Shown here piece after piece: positions 47,444-55,724 of a stretch of 64,000 nucleotides of DNA. This stretch comes from Anaerolineae bacterium (lineage in GTDB: Bacteria > Chloroflexota > Anaerolineae > Aggregatilineales > Phototrophicaceae). Every line of letters begins with the position of its first letter. Position 1 is the stretch's first letter. The stretch is taken from assembly GCA_022822305.1 (NCBI GenBank), contig JAJEBY010000016.1, positions 496,001 to 560,000 on the forward strand, written 5' to 3'. The notes under the pieces were generated by a model. It was not told where the DNA came from. It made no database searches and saw nothing but the letters and a program-made list of their open reading frames with translations. Position numbers and translations under genes: made by a program.

Positions 47444-48358
47444 ATGAAACAATCGTTTAATCCCAAAAACAAAGATCTGCTGATCAATATCAACGGCAGT
47501 TTGTATCATCGCGACGAGGCGGGCATCAGCCCCTTCGATTCAACTGTCCAGGGCGGCGATGCGGTCTGGGAAGGCTTGCGGCTCTACGATGGCAAGATTT
47601 TCAAGTTGATTCCGCATCTCGATCGATTGCGAGCGTCGGCGCAAGCGATGGCGTTCGCGGAGATTCCGCCGCAAGAGGAGATCATCGCCGAAATCAGCAA
47701 GACCTTGGCTGCCAATGGCATGACCGATGGCGTGCATATTCGCCTGACCTTGTCACGCGGCCTCAAGTATACCAGCGGTATGGACATCCGACTAAACACA
47801 TACGGTCCGACGCTGATCGTGCTCGCGGAGCACAAGGTTCCCGTCTATGACAAGGCGGGCATCCGCTTGATCACATCCGGCATACGCAGGATTCCGCCGG
47901 ATTGCGTCGATCAAAACATCCATTCCTGCAACTTGATCAATTCCATTCTGGCCAAGATCCAAGCCAACGCCGCCGGCGTGGATGACGCCTTGATGCTCGA
48001 TTATCAGGGTTACGTTGCCGAGACCAACGCAACCCACGTTTTCATCGTGGAAGACGGCGTCGTGTTGACATCAGATACCGGTTCTTGCCCGGAGGGCATT
48101 ACGCGGGCGGCCGTGCTGGAAATCTGTGAGCGAAACGGGATACCCTATCAGATCAAGAACATTTCTCTGAGCGAAGTTTATCGGGCGGACGAAATGTTCT
48201 GTACCGGGACGATGGGCGAGTTAGTGCCTGTCGTTGAGTTGGATGGACGACAAATCGGCGCGGGGGGCGCAGGAGAGATGACGCGTCGAATCAGCGCGCT
48301 GTTTCGTGAGCGCACGCGCGTCGAAGGCTATCCGATTCTGGAAGTGGCGCCCGGTTAG
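47444..48358 (+). CDS. Class IV aminotransferase-like protein with the PLP lysine position occupied by His
   Basis: The 304-residue protein has the fold of branched-chain and D-amino acid aminotransferases: FDSTVQGGDAVWEGLRLYDG, IRLTLSRGL, VDDALMLDYQGYVAETNATH, PEGITRAAVLEI and ADEMFCTGTMGELVPV. In active members the cofactor lysine lies in an IKSLNYL-like segment. Here that segment reads NIHSCNLINSILAK, with His in place of Lys (codon CAT). The usual Asn-Ile-Phe of the class IV signature is His-Val-Phe. It is thus either a non-classical PLP protein or one that has lost transaminase activity. I do not assign ilvE for this reason. It is co-transcribed with the sulfotransferase-like gene. Confidence 0.72.
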   Translation: MKQSFNPKNKDLLININGSLYHRDEAGISPFDSTVQGGDAVWEGLRLYDGKIFKLIPHLDRLRASAQAMAFAEIPPQEEIIAEISKTLAANGMTDGVHIRLTLSRGLKYTSGMDIRLNTYGPTLIVLAEHKVPVYDKAGIRLITSGIRRIPPDCVDQNIHSCNLINSILAKIQANAAGVDDALMLDYQGYVAETNATHVFIVEDGVVLTSDTGSCPEGITRAAVLEICERNGIPYQIKNISLSEVYRADEMFCTGTMGELVPVVELDGRQIGAGGAGEMTRRISALFRERTRVEGYPILEVAPG

Positions 48359-48401
48359 AACGATGTGAATAACAATTGCATACTTGAGGAGAGAGAATAA
48401 C

Positions 48402-50666
48402 ATGTCAGATTTTTCCTTCATCGGTAATCCAACTCCCGCCGTTGACGGCGGCGAGAAAGTCACAGGCAATTTGAAATACACGGCGGATTTGAAGCTGGGC
48501 GGCATGCTGCACGCGCGCTTTGTTTTGAGCACCTATGCCCATGCCAAGATTGCCAGCATTGACGTTTCGGCGGCCGTGGCTGTGCCAGGCGTGCGCCATG
48601 TAGTGACCGCAGCGGACCTTCCGGACTTGGTCCCGCATTCGCGGATGTACTTGATGCTGGCGCGCGGTCGCGTGATATTCGTCGGTCAGCCGGTCGCGGT
48701 AGTTTTGGCGGATACGCTTTCGGCCGCGGCCGATGGCGCCGAACTGGTTGAGGTGGATTATGAGCCGCTGGAAGCCGCCACCAACATGGATGCGGCGTTG
48801 GCGGAAGGCGCGCCGCTGGTGTGGCCGACGGGCATACCCCGAGGCGCGGGCGACGAAGCCGCTCATGGCGCTGAAGCCGGAGGCGACGCGGGTTCAGACG
48901 AGGAAATATCCAATATCGCCGGCACGACCAGAATCGAGCGTGGCGATGTAGATGCGGCCTTTGCCGCTTCCGATGTCATAGTTGAGCGCACATTTGAAAC
49001 GCCGATGGTGCATCAAAGCTCGATTGAGACGCAGGCGCTGGTTGTCCAGCCCAATCCGATCACTGGCGGCGCCAATGTATGGGGTAGCTTGCAGAATCCC
49101 TTCGGCGCGCGCTGGGATATCGCCGAGGTATTGGGCGTGCCGGAATCGGATGTCAATGTGTATGGCATGCCGGTGGGCGGCGCATTTGGCGCCAAGTTCG
49201 GATTGTACGAGCCGTTGGTCGCTTTGCTGGCGGCGACGGTCGGCAAAACGGTCAGTTTAGTGCTGACGCGCGGCGAGGAGCTGCTCACCACCAATCCGGC
49301 GCCGGCATTGCGCATGTCGGCGAAGATGGGATTCAAGAGCGATGGCGCTCTGATGGCTATGCAAACCAATGTCATTGCCGATACCGGTATCTATCCCAGT
49401 GGTCTGGGCGGCTTCGCAGCCATGCAATTCGCCAGCTTCTATCCTTGCGAGAATGTGCTGCTCGAATCGACCAACGTGGTGACTTTCAAGCCATCGGTCG
49501 GCGCCTATCGCGCGCCAACCTCGCCGACGTCGTTCATGGCTGTCGAGACGCTTTTTGATGAGGCGGCCGAGCAGCTGGGCATGGACGCGATTGAATTGCG
49601 CCTGAAGAGCGCGGCCAGGGGCGGCGACGCCATGCCGGATACGGGCGAGTTTCCCACTATCGGCATGGTCGAGACTTTGGAAGCCGCGCGCGAGCATCCG
49701 ATTTGGCAGCATCGTGATGAAGCGCGTCAAAAGGGACATGGCGTCGGCGTCGCCATCGGCGGATGGATGGGCGGCCTCGAGCCGGGAGCGTCCGTCTGCA
49801 AGCTCAATCGGGATGGCGTATTGCAGGTGCAGATTGGCACCGCCGACCTATCTGGCACGCCGACGACCTTTGCGCTGCTGGCTGCCGAGACCTTCGGCAT
49901 TGCACCGGACAAAGTGCGTTTTGTCTACAGCGATACCGACAGCGCGCCTTATGGCGGCGGTGTTGGCGGCAGCAAGACCACGTATACCCTGGGCAACGCC
50001 GTGATCCGCGCGGCGGCGGAAGCGCGCAAGCAGACACTCTCGATAGCTGCCGAAGAATTCGAAGTTTCGGCGGAAGATCTTGAGATTGTTGATGGGCGCG
50101 TACGAGTGCGGGGCTTCCCGGATCGTTCAATTGCATTGGGCGAAATCGCCGGTAAATCGATGACATTCGGTGGCAAATACGAGCCGGTGCAAGGCAACGG
50201 GCGGCAGGCGGTGACAGACCGCGCGCCTTCATTCTCGGCGCAAATCGCTGAGGTCGAAGTCGATGAGGAGACCGGCGAGGTCAACTTGCTGAACCTGGCT
50301 GTACTGCAAGATGTGGGACGCGCGCTCAATCCGCTGGCGGTGGAAGGGCAGATGCAAGGCGGCGCCATACAAGGCGTCGGCTGGGCGCTGTATGAGGAAA
50401 TGCGCTACGATGACGATGGTCAGCTGCTTTCCGGATCGTGGATGGATTACGCCATGCCCGATGCCGTACAGGCGTCGCCAATCGAGACGCAAATCCTGGA
50501 AGTGCCTTCGGAAAGCGGTCCGTTTGGCGCGCGCGGCGTCGGTGAACCGCCCGTCATCGCGACCATTGCCGCGATTGCCAACGCCGTCGCCCATGCGACG
50601 GGTGTGCGCTTGACACAGACGCCGATGACCGCTCCCCGCGTGCTAGAGGCGCTGGAAGGCCGATAG
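48402..50666 (+). CDS. Xanthine dehydrogenase family molybdenum-binding subunit
   Basis: The 754-residue protein is the large, molybdopterin-binding subunit of the xanthine oxidase family (XdhB/CoxL-like). The N-terminal a/b hammerhead domain covers about 15-130 (KVTGNLKYTADLKLGGMLHA). Core motifs are GGAFGAKFG, the substrate-loop PSVGAYRAPTSPTSFMAVE, GGVGGSKTTYTLGNAV and GARGVGEPPVIATIAAIANA, which contains the catalytic Glu. The CoxL-specific Cys loop is not evident, so CO dehydrogenase is unlikely. GAGGAGAGAG precedes the chosen ATG. FAD and 2Fe-2S subunit genes are not adjacent, so its partners must be encoded elsewhere. The oxidised substrate is unknown. Confidence 0.88.
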   Translation: MSDFSFIGNPTPAVDGGEKVTGNLKYTADLKLGGMLHARFVLSTYAHAKIASIDVSAAVAVPGVRHVVTAADLPDLVPHSRMYLMLARGRVIFVGQPVAVVLADTLSAAADGAELVEVDYEPLEAATNMDAALAEGAPLVWPTGIPRGAGDEAAHGAEAGGDAGSDEEISNIAGTTRIERGDVDAAFAASDVIVERTFETPMVHQSSIETQALVVQPNPITGGANVWGSLQNPFGARWDIAEVLGVPESDVNVYGMPVGGAFGAKFGLYEPLVALLAATVGKTVSLVLTRGEELLTTNPAPALRMSAKMGFKSDGALMAMQTNVIADTGIYPSGLGGFAAMQFASFYPCENVLLESTNVVTFKPSVGAYRAPTSPTSFMAVETLFDEAAEQLGMDAIELRLKSAARGGDAMPDTGEFPTIGMVETLEAAREHPIWQHRDEARQKGHGVGVAIGGWMGGLEPGASVCKLNRDGVLQVQIGTADLSGTPTTFALLAAETFGIAPDKVRFVYSDTDSAPYGGGVGGSKTTYTLGNAVIRAAAEARKQTLSIAAEEFEVSAEDLEIVDGRVRVRGFPDRSIALGEIAGKSMTFGGKYEPVQGNGRQAVTDRAPSFSAQIAEVEVDEETGEVNLLNLAVLQDVGRALNPLAVEGQMQGGAIQGVGWALYEEMRYDDDGQLLSGSWMDYAMPDAVQASPIETQILEVPSESGPFGARGVGEPPVIATIAAIANAVAHATGVRLTQTPMTAPRVLEALEGR

Positions 50667-50741
50667 CGAGCGCGAGCGCCAGAGTCCGAACGGGCGCCGA
50701 GCAGGCAAGTCGGCGATGAGTATAGTGAGCGTCCGGCTGCC

Positions 50742-51509
50742 TCAGCGGCCGCCGTCAATCGAGAGCACTGTGCCGGTGATCCAGCTGGCGTAGTCCGATG
50801 CCAGGAATAGCGCGCCGTTGGCGATATCCTGCGGGTCGCCCACGCGACGAAGCGACAGGCTGTTGACCAGCGCTTGCTGTCGTTCTTCGCCAAATCTTCT
50901 ATATTGTTCTAGCGCATCGGGATTAGACAAGACGAAACCGGGCGCGATGGTGTTGACGGTGATTTGCCATTCGCCCAATTCTGCCGCCAGTTGGCGGGTC
51001 AAGCCGATTTGTCCCGCTTTGGCCGATGCGTAGGCTTGAATGCCGGTCAGGCTGGTGCCCAGGCCGGCGCCGCTGGAAATGTTGACGATGCGTCCGTATT
51101 GCTGCGCCTTCATTGATGGCGCGACCGCCTGCGCGAAATAGAAGGATCCGCGGGTGTTGACCTCAAATATGATGTCCCATTCGGCTTGACTCACTTCTTC
51201 AAGCGGCTTGCCAAATTGCCCCAGGGGCCCGCCGGCATTGTTCACCAGAATGTGTACCGTGCGGTCTCGCGCGATGACGCCATCGACGAAACGGAAGACG
51301 GCATCGCGGTCGCGTATGTCGACTTCAGCAACTTCGCAGTTGCCGCCGGCGTCTCGACAGAGCTGCTGCGTTTCTTGTAATTCATCGACGAGGATGTCAC
51401 ATCCCCAGACGGATGCGCCGAGCTCAGAAAATGACCGGCTCATGGCGCGTCCAAATCCGTGAGCGGCGCCGGTTACGATGACAACTTTGTCTTTGAATTC
51501 GATATTCAT
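50742..51509 (-). CDS. Short-chain dehydrogenase/reductase
   Basis: A classical SDR of 255 residues: cofactor loop VIVTGAAHGFGRAMSRSF, structural NNAGG, catalytic Ser in ISSGAGLG, and AYASAKAGQIGL with the YxxxK motif. The C-terminal WITGTVLSIDGGR is typical of 3-oxoacyl or polyol dehydrogenases. CDILVDEL after beta-2 suggests NAD rather than NADP preference. The start overlaps the ketopantoate-reductase-like gene by four bases, making it the last gene of a coupled catabolic operon. Confidence 0.88.
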   Translation of the reverse strand: MNIEFKDKVVIVTGAAHGFGRAMSRSFSELGASVWGCDILVDELQETQQLCRDAGGNCEVAEVDIRDRDAVFRFVDGVIARDRTVHILVNNAGGPLGQFGKPLEEVSQAEWDIIFEVNTRGSFYFAQAVAPSMKAQQYGRIVNISSGAGLGTSLTGIQAYASAKAGQIGLTRQLAAELGEWQITVNTIAPGFVLSNPDALEQYRRFGEERQQALVNSLSLRRVGDPQDIANGALFLASDYASWITGTVLSIDGGR

Positions 51510-52513
51510 AGGAACTCCGCTTTCAATTCATCCAGGTTTTCAGTGGCTTGGGGACGCTTGCCATCTTCGATATCGCGGATCATATTGATCCAGCGCCGGG
51601 TGAGTGGCAAGGCTATGCCATGCTTGTCGCCTTCGGTCAGAATGGGTTCGTACATGAAGACTTCGGTCTTGCGCTTGCGTACGGCTAAATCGCGCCAGAT
51701 GCCGCTATGGGTCTTGGCGGAGGTGCTGTTGAACGCCACCAGGGTATCGAGCGACGTTTCGATGCCCGCGCGGTCGTCGGTGTGAAAGGCGACGGGATCA
51801 AAGCCGTTGGAACCCCGCGCATCCACGCCGCCGGCTGCCGCCACCCGCAAAATCTCCTGCGCGGCGCGGATATAAATTTCGCGATAGCGCGCGTCGGAGA
51901 GGGCTTCGGCGATGGACTGGTGCGTCAAGGCGGAGATGAAGAGCATAGCGCCATAGGCTTCCTTGCCCCAAAGGTAACCCCAGAGGTTGTCGGTGAAGAT
52001 GGCGTCCTGATCGAAATCGCGCATGATAGCGGCTATGCTCTGCAAGCGGTCGCTTATTTTGCCATCGAGCTCGCCCAGGACAACGGCGCCGCGTCCGCCG
52101 AAGAGGATCTCGCCCGGCGCATGATAATCGGCGCTGAAATTGATGAAGGCGCCCATCGTGCGCGCCGCGCCGACGATCTCGCTGATGATGAGCTCGTTGA
52201 GTCCGTTCTGCACGGACATCACATAGCCGTCGTCGGCGAGGCAGTCCACCAGGGCATTGGTCGCCGCGCTGGTGTGTTGCGCCTTGGTGCAGAGCAAGAT
52301 AATCGGGTGCTTGCCATCAAGCTGATCCGGCAGCGAAGCGGTCGCGCCTACGGTGAAATCGTCTACCGGTCCCGTAATGCGCAAGCCGTCATTATTGATG
52401 GCGCGCACGTGATCCTCGACGATATCGACGAAATGAATGTCGTGGCCGGCGCGAATCAGATAGGCGCCGATGGTCCCGCCGATGGCGCCCGCGCCCCAAA
52501 TAATTATGCGCAT
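51506..52513 (-). CDS. Ketopantoate reductase (ApbA/PanE) family protein
   Basis: The 335-residue protein has the N-terminal IIIWGAGAIGGTIGAYLIRAG loop and the helical C-terminal domain of PanE-like NADPH reductases. ILLCTKAQHTSAATNAL (with the conserved Lys) and VMSVQNGLNELIISEIVG are further family blocks. It is longer than typical PanE (about 300 residues), and no pantothenate genes are near. The operon links it instead to creatininase-family, SDR and aldo/keto reductase genes, so reduction of another 2-oxo or hydroxy acid is plausible. The ATG shares its first base with the upstream stop codon (TGATG), nine bases after GGAGG. Confidence 0.78.
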   Translation of the reverse strand: MRIIIWGAGAIGGTIGAYLIRAGHDIHFVDIVEDHVRAINNDGLRITGPVDDFTVGATASLPDQLDGKHPIILLCTKAQHTSAATNALVDCLADDGYVMSVQNGLNELIISEIVGAARTMGAFINFSADYHAPGEILFGGRGAVVLGELDGKISDRLQSIAAIMRDFDQDAIFTDNLWGYLWGKEAYGAMLFISALTHQSIAEALSDARYREIYIRAAQEILRVAAAGGVDARGSNGFDPVAFHTDDRAGIETSLDTLVAFNSTSAKTHSGIWRDLAVRKRKTEVFMYEPILTEGDKHGIALPLTRRWINMIRDIEDGKRPQATENLDELKAEFL

Positions 52514-53214
52514 CAGTTCCAACCTCCTTCCAGCAGGGCAAGCGTCTCATCGACCGCCACCCGCCAAATTGCCATCATTTCCTCATCCGACCGCTGATAT
52601 ACGCCACCCATATTGCCATCGCCCAGCCGGTCTCGGATCGCTTGCGGATTCGAGCGCTCCAAGAGCGAAATATCTGTCAGTGGCCTCTGAGTATCGGGCA
52701 GTTCGACGCCTGGGAGACGCGTCCAGGGATAGTTCTCCATCCAGGAGGCGTGCGAGCCGACTGGATCCGTCTCCAGCACTTTAGTCCAGGTGCGCGGCGC
52801 ATTGTACCAATTGTGCCATTTGACCTGGGTATCGCCATTGTCCATCATCCATTCCTTGAGCATGCCCAGGGCCGGCGCATTGCCGCCATGCCCGTTGACC
52901 AGCAGGATGCGCCGGAATCCCGCCCGCCGAATGCTGTCGAGCACATCGCGAATGGCCGCCAGATAAGTCTCAATGCGGAAGGTGACGGTGCCGGGGTAGG
53001 CAACCCATTGCTGGGCCAGCCCAAAAGGCAGCACCGGGAAGACGGGAACCTTGGCGATCGCGCCAACATCGTGAGCGAGCCGCGCCGCCAGGATGGTATC
53101 GACGGTCAGGCTGAGATAGGCGTGCTGCTCGGTGCTGCCGGTCGCCCATATGCAGCGGTCATCGGATTCCAGGTATTGCTCGACTTGCATCCAGTTCATT
53201 TCTGAAATCTGCAT
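52513..53214 (-). CDS. Creatininase family amidohydrolase
   Basis: The family hydrolyses cyclic amides or lactam-like bonds using two metal ions (creatinine amidohydrolase, MftE, FAPy deformylase). The 233-residue protein contains ATGSTEQHAYLSLTVDT, whose Glu, His and Asp are metal ligands, and LLVNGHGGNAPALGML with the signature NGHGGN. GSHASWMENYPWTRL provides the later His and Glu. It starts after AAAGGAACACG, 45 bases behind the aldo/keto reductase gene. Its stop overlaps the next start. Real creatinine hydrolysis is unlikely to be deducible; the natural substrate is unknown. Confidence 0.85.
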   Translation of the reverse strand: MQISEMNWMQVEQYLESDDRCIWATGSTEQHAYLSLTVDTILAARLAHDVGAIAKVPVFPVLPFGLAQQWVAYPGTVTFRIETYLAAIRDVLDSIRRAGFRRILLVNGHGGNAPALGMLKEWMMDNGDTQVKWHNWYNAPRTWTKVLETDPVGSHASWMENYPWTRLPGVELPDTQRPLTDISLLERSNPQAIRDRLGDGNMGGVYQRSDEEMMAIWRVAVDETLALLEGGWN

Positions 53215-53259
53215 CGTGTTCCTTTCCAGCCGGGTATCAAAACGCTCTCTGCTTTGGCG

Positions 53260-54297
53260 CTAGAGCCAGGTGTATTCAGATGGTCTGAAATCGCTCATGT
53301 TGCCGCGATAGTAGGGCACGATGGCGACTTCAGGTTCCGCGATCGCATCCAGGCGCTCGTGATCGTCCGCGTCCAGCTCGACATCGGTGGCGCCGAGATT
53401 ATCGACCAGATGCGCCATAGTGCGCGGACCGATAATGGAGCTGGTGATGCCGGGCTTGCTGTTGACCCAGGCCAAGGCAATCTGGCTGGGGCTGCAGTTC
53501 TTCTCGTCAGCCAGTTGAATGACAACATCCAGCAAATCAAAGCTGGCGTCGCTGAAGTGTTGTTCCGCGCGGCGCTGCATGGCCGGATTGCGATTGACAT
53601 CGGTGGCGAACCGGCTGCCTTCGAGCAGCGCTTCTCCGCGTTTGTATTTGCCGGTCAGGAATCCGCGCGCCAAGGGCGACCAAGGCAAAATGGCGATGCC
53701 GTAACTTTGCGCCAACGGAATAAGTTCGCGTTCAATGCTGCGGTCGAGCAGGTGGTAGGGCGGCTGTTCGCTGACAAAGCGATTGAGGCCTAGCTCCTTA
53801 GCCACCCAAATCGATTCCATGACGCGCCAGGACGGATAGGTGCTGGAGCCGATGTAGCGCACTTTGCCGGCGTGAATCAGATCGTCAAGCGCGCGCAGGG
53901 TTTCGTCAATCGGTATATTGGCGCTGGGTCGATGCATCTGGTAGAGGTCGATGTAGTCGGTCTGCAGGCGTTTCAGCGAAGCCTCGCACTGCTCGATAAT
54001 ATGTCGCCGGCTGATGCCCGCGGCCAGGATATCGTCATCATCCATACGGCCATTGACCTTGGTCGCGAGCACGATACGATCGCGCTTGCCGTTTCGCTGC
54101 AGGGCTTTGCCGACTGTGATTTCGCTGATGCCACGCGAGTAGACGTTGGCCGTATCGAAAAAGTTGACGCCTTGGTCGATGGCCTGGTCCATGATGTCCA
54201 GGCTTTCGGCTTCCGGCGTCTGATTGCCGAAATTCATGCAACCCAGACAGATCTCACTGACCATGACACCTGTGCGTCCGAGCGATCTATATTCCAT
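53260..54297 (-). CDS. Aldo/keto reductase
   Basis: The 345-residue TIM-barrel oxidoreductase begins MEYRSLGRTGVMVSEICLGC and carries NFFDTANVYSRGISEI (catalytic Asp and Tyr), VLATKVNG (Lys) and IDLYQMHRPS (His). The NADP-binding end is SSIIGPRTMAHLVDNLGA. The sequence resembles the YghZ/general-stress AKR group. The start is fixed by AAAGGAG seven bases upstream; the frame stays open 26 codons further without conservation. It is the first gene of an operon with the creatininase-family, PanE-like and SDR genes. A 15-base palindrome lies 47 bases before its start. Confidence 0.88.
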   Translation of the reverse strand: MEYRSLGRTGVMVSEICLGCMNFGNQTPEAESLDIMDQAIDQGVNFFDTANVYSRGISEITVGKALQRNGKRDRIVLATKVNGRMDDDDILAAGISRRHIIEQCEASLKRLQTDYIDLYQMHRPSANIPIDETLRALDDLIHAGKVRYIGSSTYPSWRVMESIWVAKELGLNRFVSEQPPYHLLDRSIERELIPLAQSYGIAILPWSPLARGFLTGKYKRGEALLEGSRFATDVNRNPAMQRRAEQHFSDASFDLLDVVIQLADEKNCSPSQIALAWVNSKPGITSSIIGPRTMAHLVDNLGATDVELDADDHERLDAIAEPEVAIVPYYRGNMSDFRPSEYTWL

Positions 54298-54343
54298 GAC
54301 TAGCTCCTTTGTGCATTTGACGAGACCTGCTAAAGCGATAACG

Positions 54344-54358
54344 CGCAATCCGATTGCG
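54344..54358. promoter_or_regulatory. 15-base palindrome upstream of the aldo/keto reductase operon
   Basis: CGCAATC-C-GATTGCG is a perfect inverted repeat with a one-base centre, located 47 bases before the aldo/keto reductase start. Its size and place suit a repressor operator. No adjacent regulator gene is present. Confidence 0.45.
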
Positions 54359-54497
54359 TTCGCGCTCAAGTTCACTGCGAGGATGAACGTTTGAATCGCG
54401 ATTGTAACAGATTGTGGCAGATGCGCCGTAGGTGAAACTGGGATGGAATAAGAACTTGATTGGGCGTCGACCGATGTCGAGAATAGCGCAGGTTCAT

Positions 54498-54531
54498 TTA
54501 ACCACAGAGCGCACAGAGGGCACAGAGATTA
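54498..54531. repeat. Dispersed CACAGAG-type repeat, copy 2
   Basis: The sequence begins TTAACCACAGAG and continues CACAGAGGGCACAGAGAT after a short spacer. It is almost identical to the copy at 16794-16826, differing mainly in the spacer (GCG against AC) and at the 3' end. Both copies are intergenic and in the same orientation. Confidence 0.8.
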
Positions 54532-54656
54532 GTTTTCAGCAAGCCAAAGTTGTTAAAACCGCAGCATTAAACTCGCCCAAAACGGGATCATAGATCAATA
54601 GCACAATGCGGTATTATCAATTGGCGAAATTGAGTATTGGAGAAGGGAGCGACCAG

Positions 54657-55715
54657 GTGCGGGAATATGGCAGGACATCGGCGGGCGTCGCCGTGCAGGA
54701 ATACACGCTGGGCAACGCATCGGGCATGGAAGTCAAGATTATCAATTTCGGCGGTATCGTGACCTCCATTCGCGTGCCGGATCGCGATGGGAGATTGGCC
54801 AACGTGGCGCTCGGTTTTGATTGCCTGGACAAGTATGAAGGCGAGCATCCTTATTTCGGCGCTATTACGGGCCGTTATGCCAATCGGATCGCCGGCGGGC
54901 GCTTCCAGTTGGATGGCGTGACATACAAGCTGTTCAAAAATGACGGGGCGAATGCTCTGCACGGAGGAGCGATCGGCTTCGACAAACGCATTTGGTCGGC
55001 GCGCGACGTCAGCGAAGCGTCGCCATCATCGCTTGAGTTGCGTTACTTGAGCCCCGACGGCGAAGAAGGTTACCCGGGCAACCTCGATGTGTCGGTGACT
55101 TACAGCGTCGCCGCTGACAATGCGCTGCGCATTGATTATCTCGCGAGCGCCGACAAACCGACGATTGTCAATTTGACCAATCACAGCTATTTCAACTTGC
55201 TGGGCGAGGGCGCCGGAACCGTCTATGAGCATATTCTGGAGCTGAACGCGGACCGCTACACGCCGATCGATGCCGGCGCGTTGACCTGCAATGGGGAGAT
55301 CGCCGCGGTGGCGGGCACGCCATTTGACTTTCGCGCGCCCAAGGGCATCGGTGCAGGTTGCCGTTCCGGGCATCCGCAGATCGTTGTCGCCCAGGGTTAT
55401 GACCACAACTTCGTCTTAAACCGAGACGGTAGCGACGCCGGCGAGATGTGCTTTGCCGCGCGGGTCTATGAACCGCGTCAGGGACGGATAATGGAAGTTT
55501 GGACAACGGAACCCGGCCTTCAATTCTACGCCGGGAACACTCTTGATGGCACGTTGATCGGATCGAGCGGGCGCGTATATCGGCAGAGCGACGGTTTGGC
55601 GCTGGAAACCCAGCACTTCCCGAATTCGCCCAATGTTCCGGCATTTCCATCAACGGTGCTGCGACCGGGAGAACTGTACAGGACGTCGACCGTATATCGC
55701 TTCAGCACAGACTGA
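54657..55715 (+). CDS. galM: Aldose 1-epimerase
   Basis: GalM interconverts alpha and beta anomers of aldoses. The protein has VKIINFGGIVTSIRVPDRDG, FGAITGRYANRIAGGRF (the GRxxNRI arginine), NDGANALHGG (first catalytic His) and VNLTNHSYFNLLGEG (second His). GYDHNFVL and TTEPGLQFYAGNTLDG carry the catalytic Glu region. I propose the GTG start at 54657 because AAGGGAG lies before it and it gives the normal length of 352 residues. An ATG at 54606 would add 17 residues without a ribosome-binding site. It converges with the ABC transporter operon. Confidence 0.9.
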   Translation: MREYGRTSAGVAVQEYTLGNASGMEVKIINFGGIVTSIRVPDRDGRLANVALGFDCLDKYEGEHPYFGAITGRYANRIAGGRFQLDGVTYKLFKNDGANALHGGAIGFDKRIWSARDVSEASPSSLELRYLSPDGEEGYPGNLDVSVTYSVAADNALRIDYLASADKPTIVNLTNHSYFNLLGEGAGTVYEHILELNADRYTPIDAGALTCNGEIAAVAGTPFDFRAPKGIGAGCRSGHPQIVVAQGYDHNFVLNRDGSDAGEMCFAARVYEPRQGRIMEVWTTEPGLQFYAGNTLDGTLIGSSGRVYRQSDGLALETQHFPNSPNVPAFPSTVLRPGELYRTSTVYRFSTD

Positions 55716-55724
55716 CGCGGCAAT

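Larger units (their letters stand above)
54298..54656. other. Intergenic region between divergent aldo/keto reductase and aldose epimerase genes
   Basis: The 359-base region holds the palindrome at 54344-54358 and the second copy of the CACAGAG repeat at 54498-54531. A TACAAT on the minus strand near 54403 could be a -10 box, but no -35 accompanies it. I see no additional gene. Confidence 0.5.

Noticed and set aside
47444..48358. Annotation as IlvE branched-chain aminotransferase
   Set aside because: The position of the PLP lysine holds His, so the usual activity cannot be claimed.
51506..52513. Annotation as pantothenate-pathway PanE
   Set aside because: The context is a catabolic operon, the protein is longer than PanE, and no panB, panC or panD is near.
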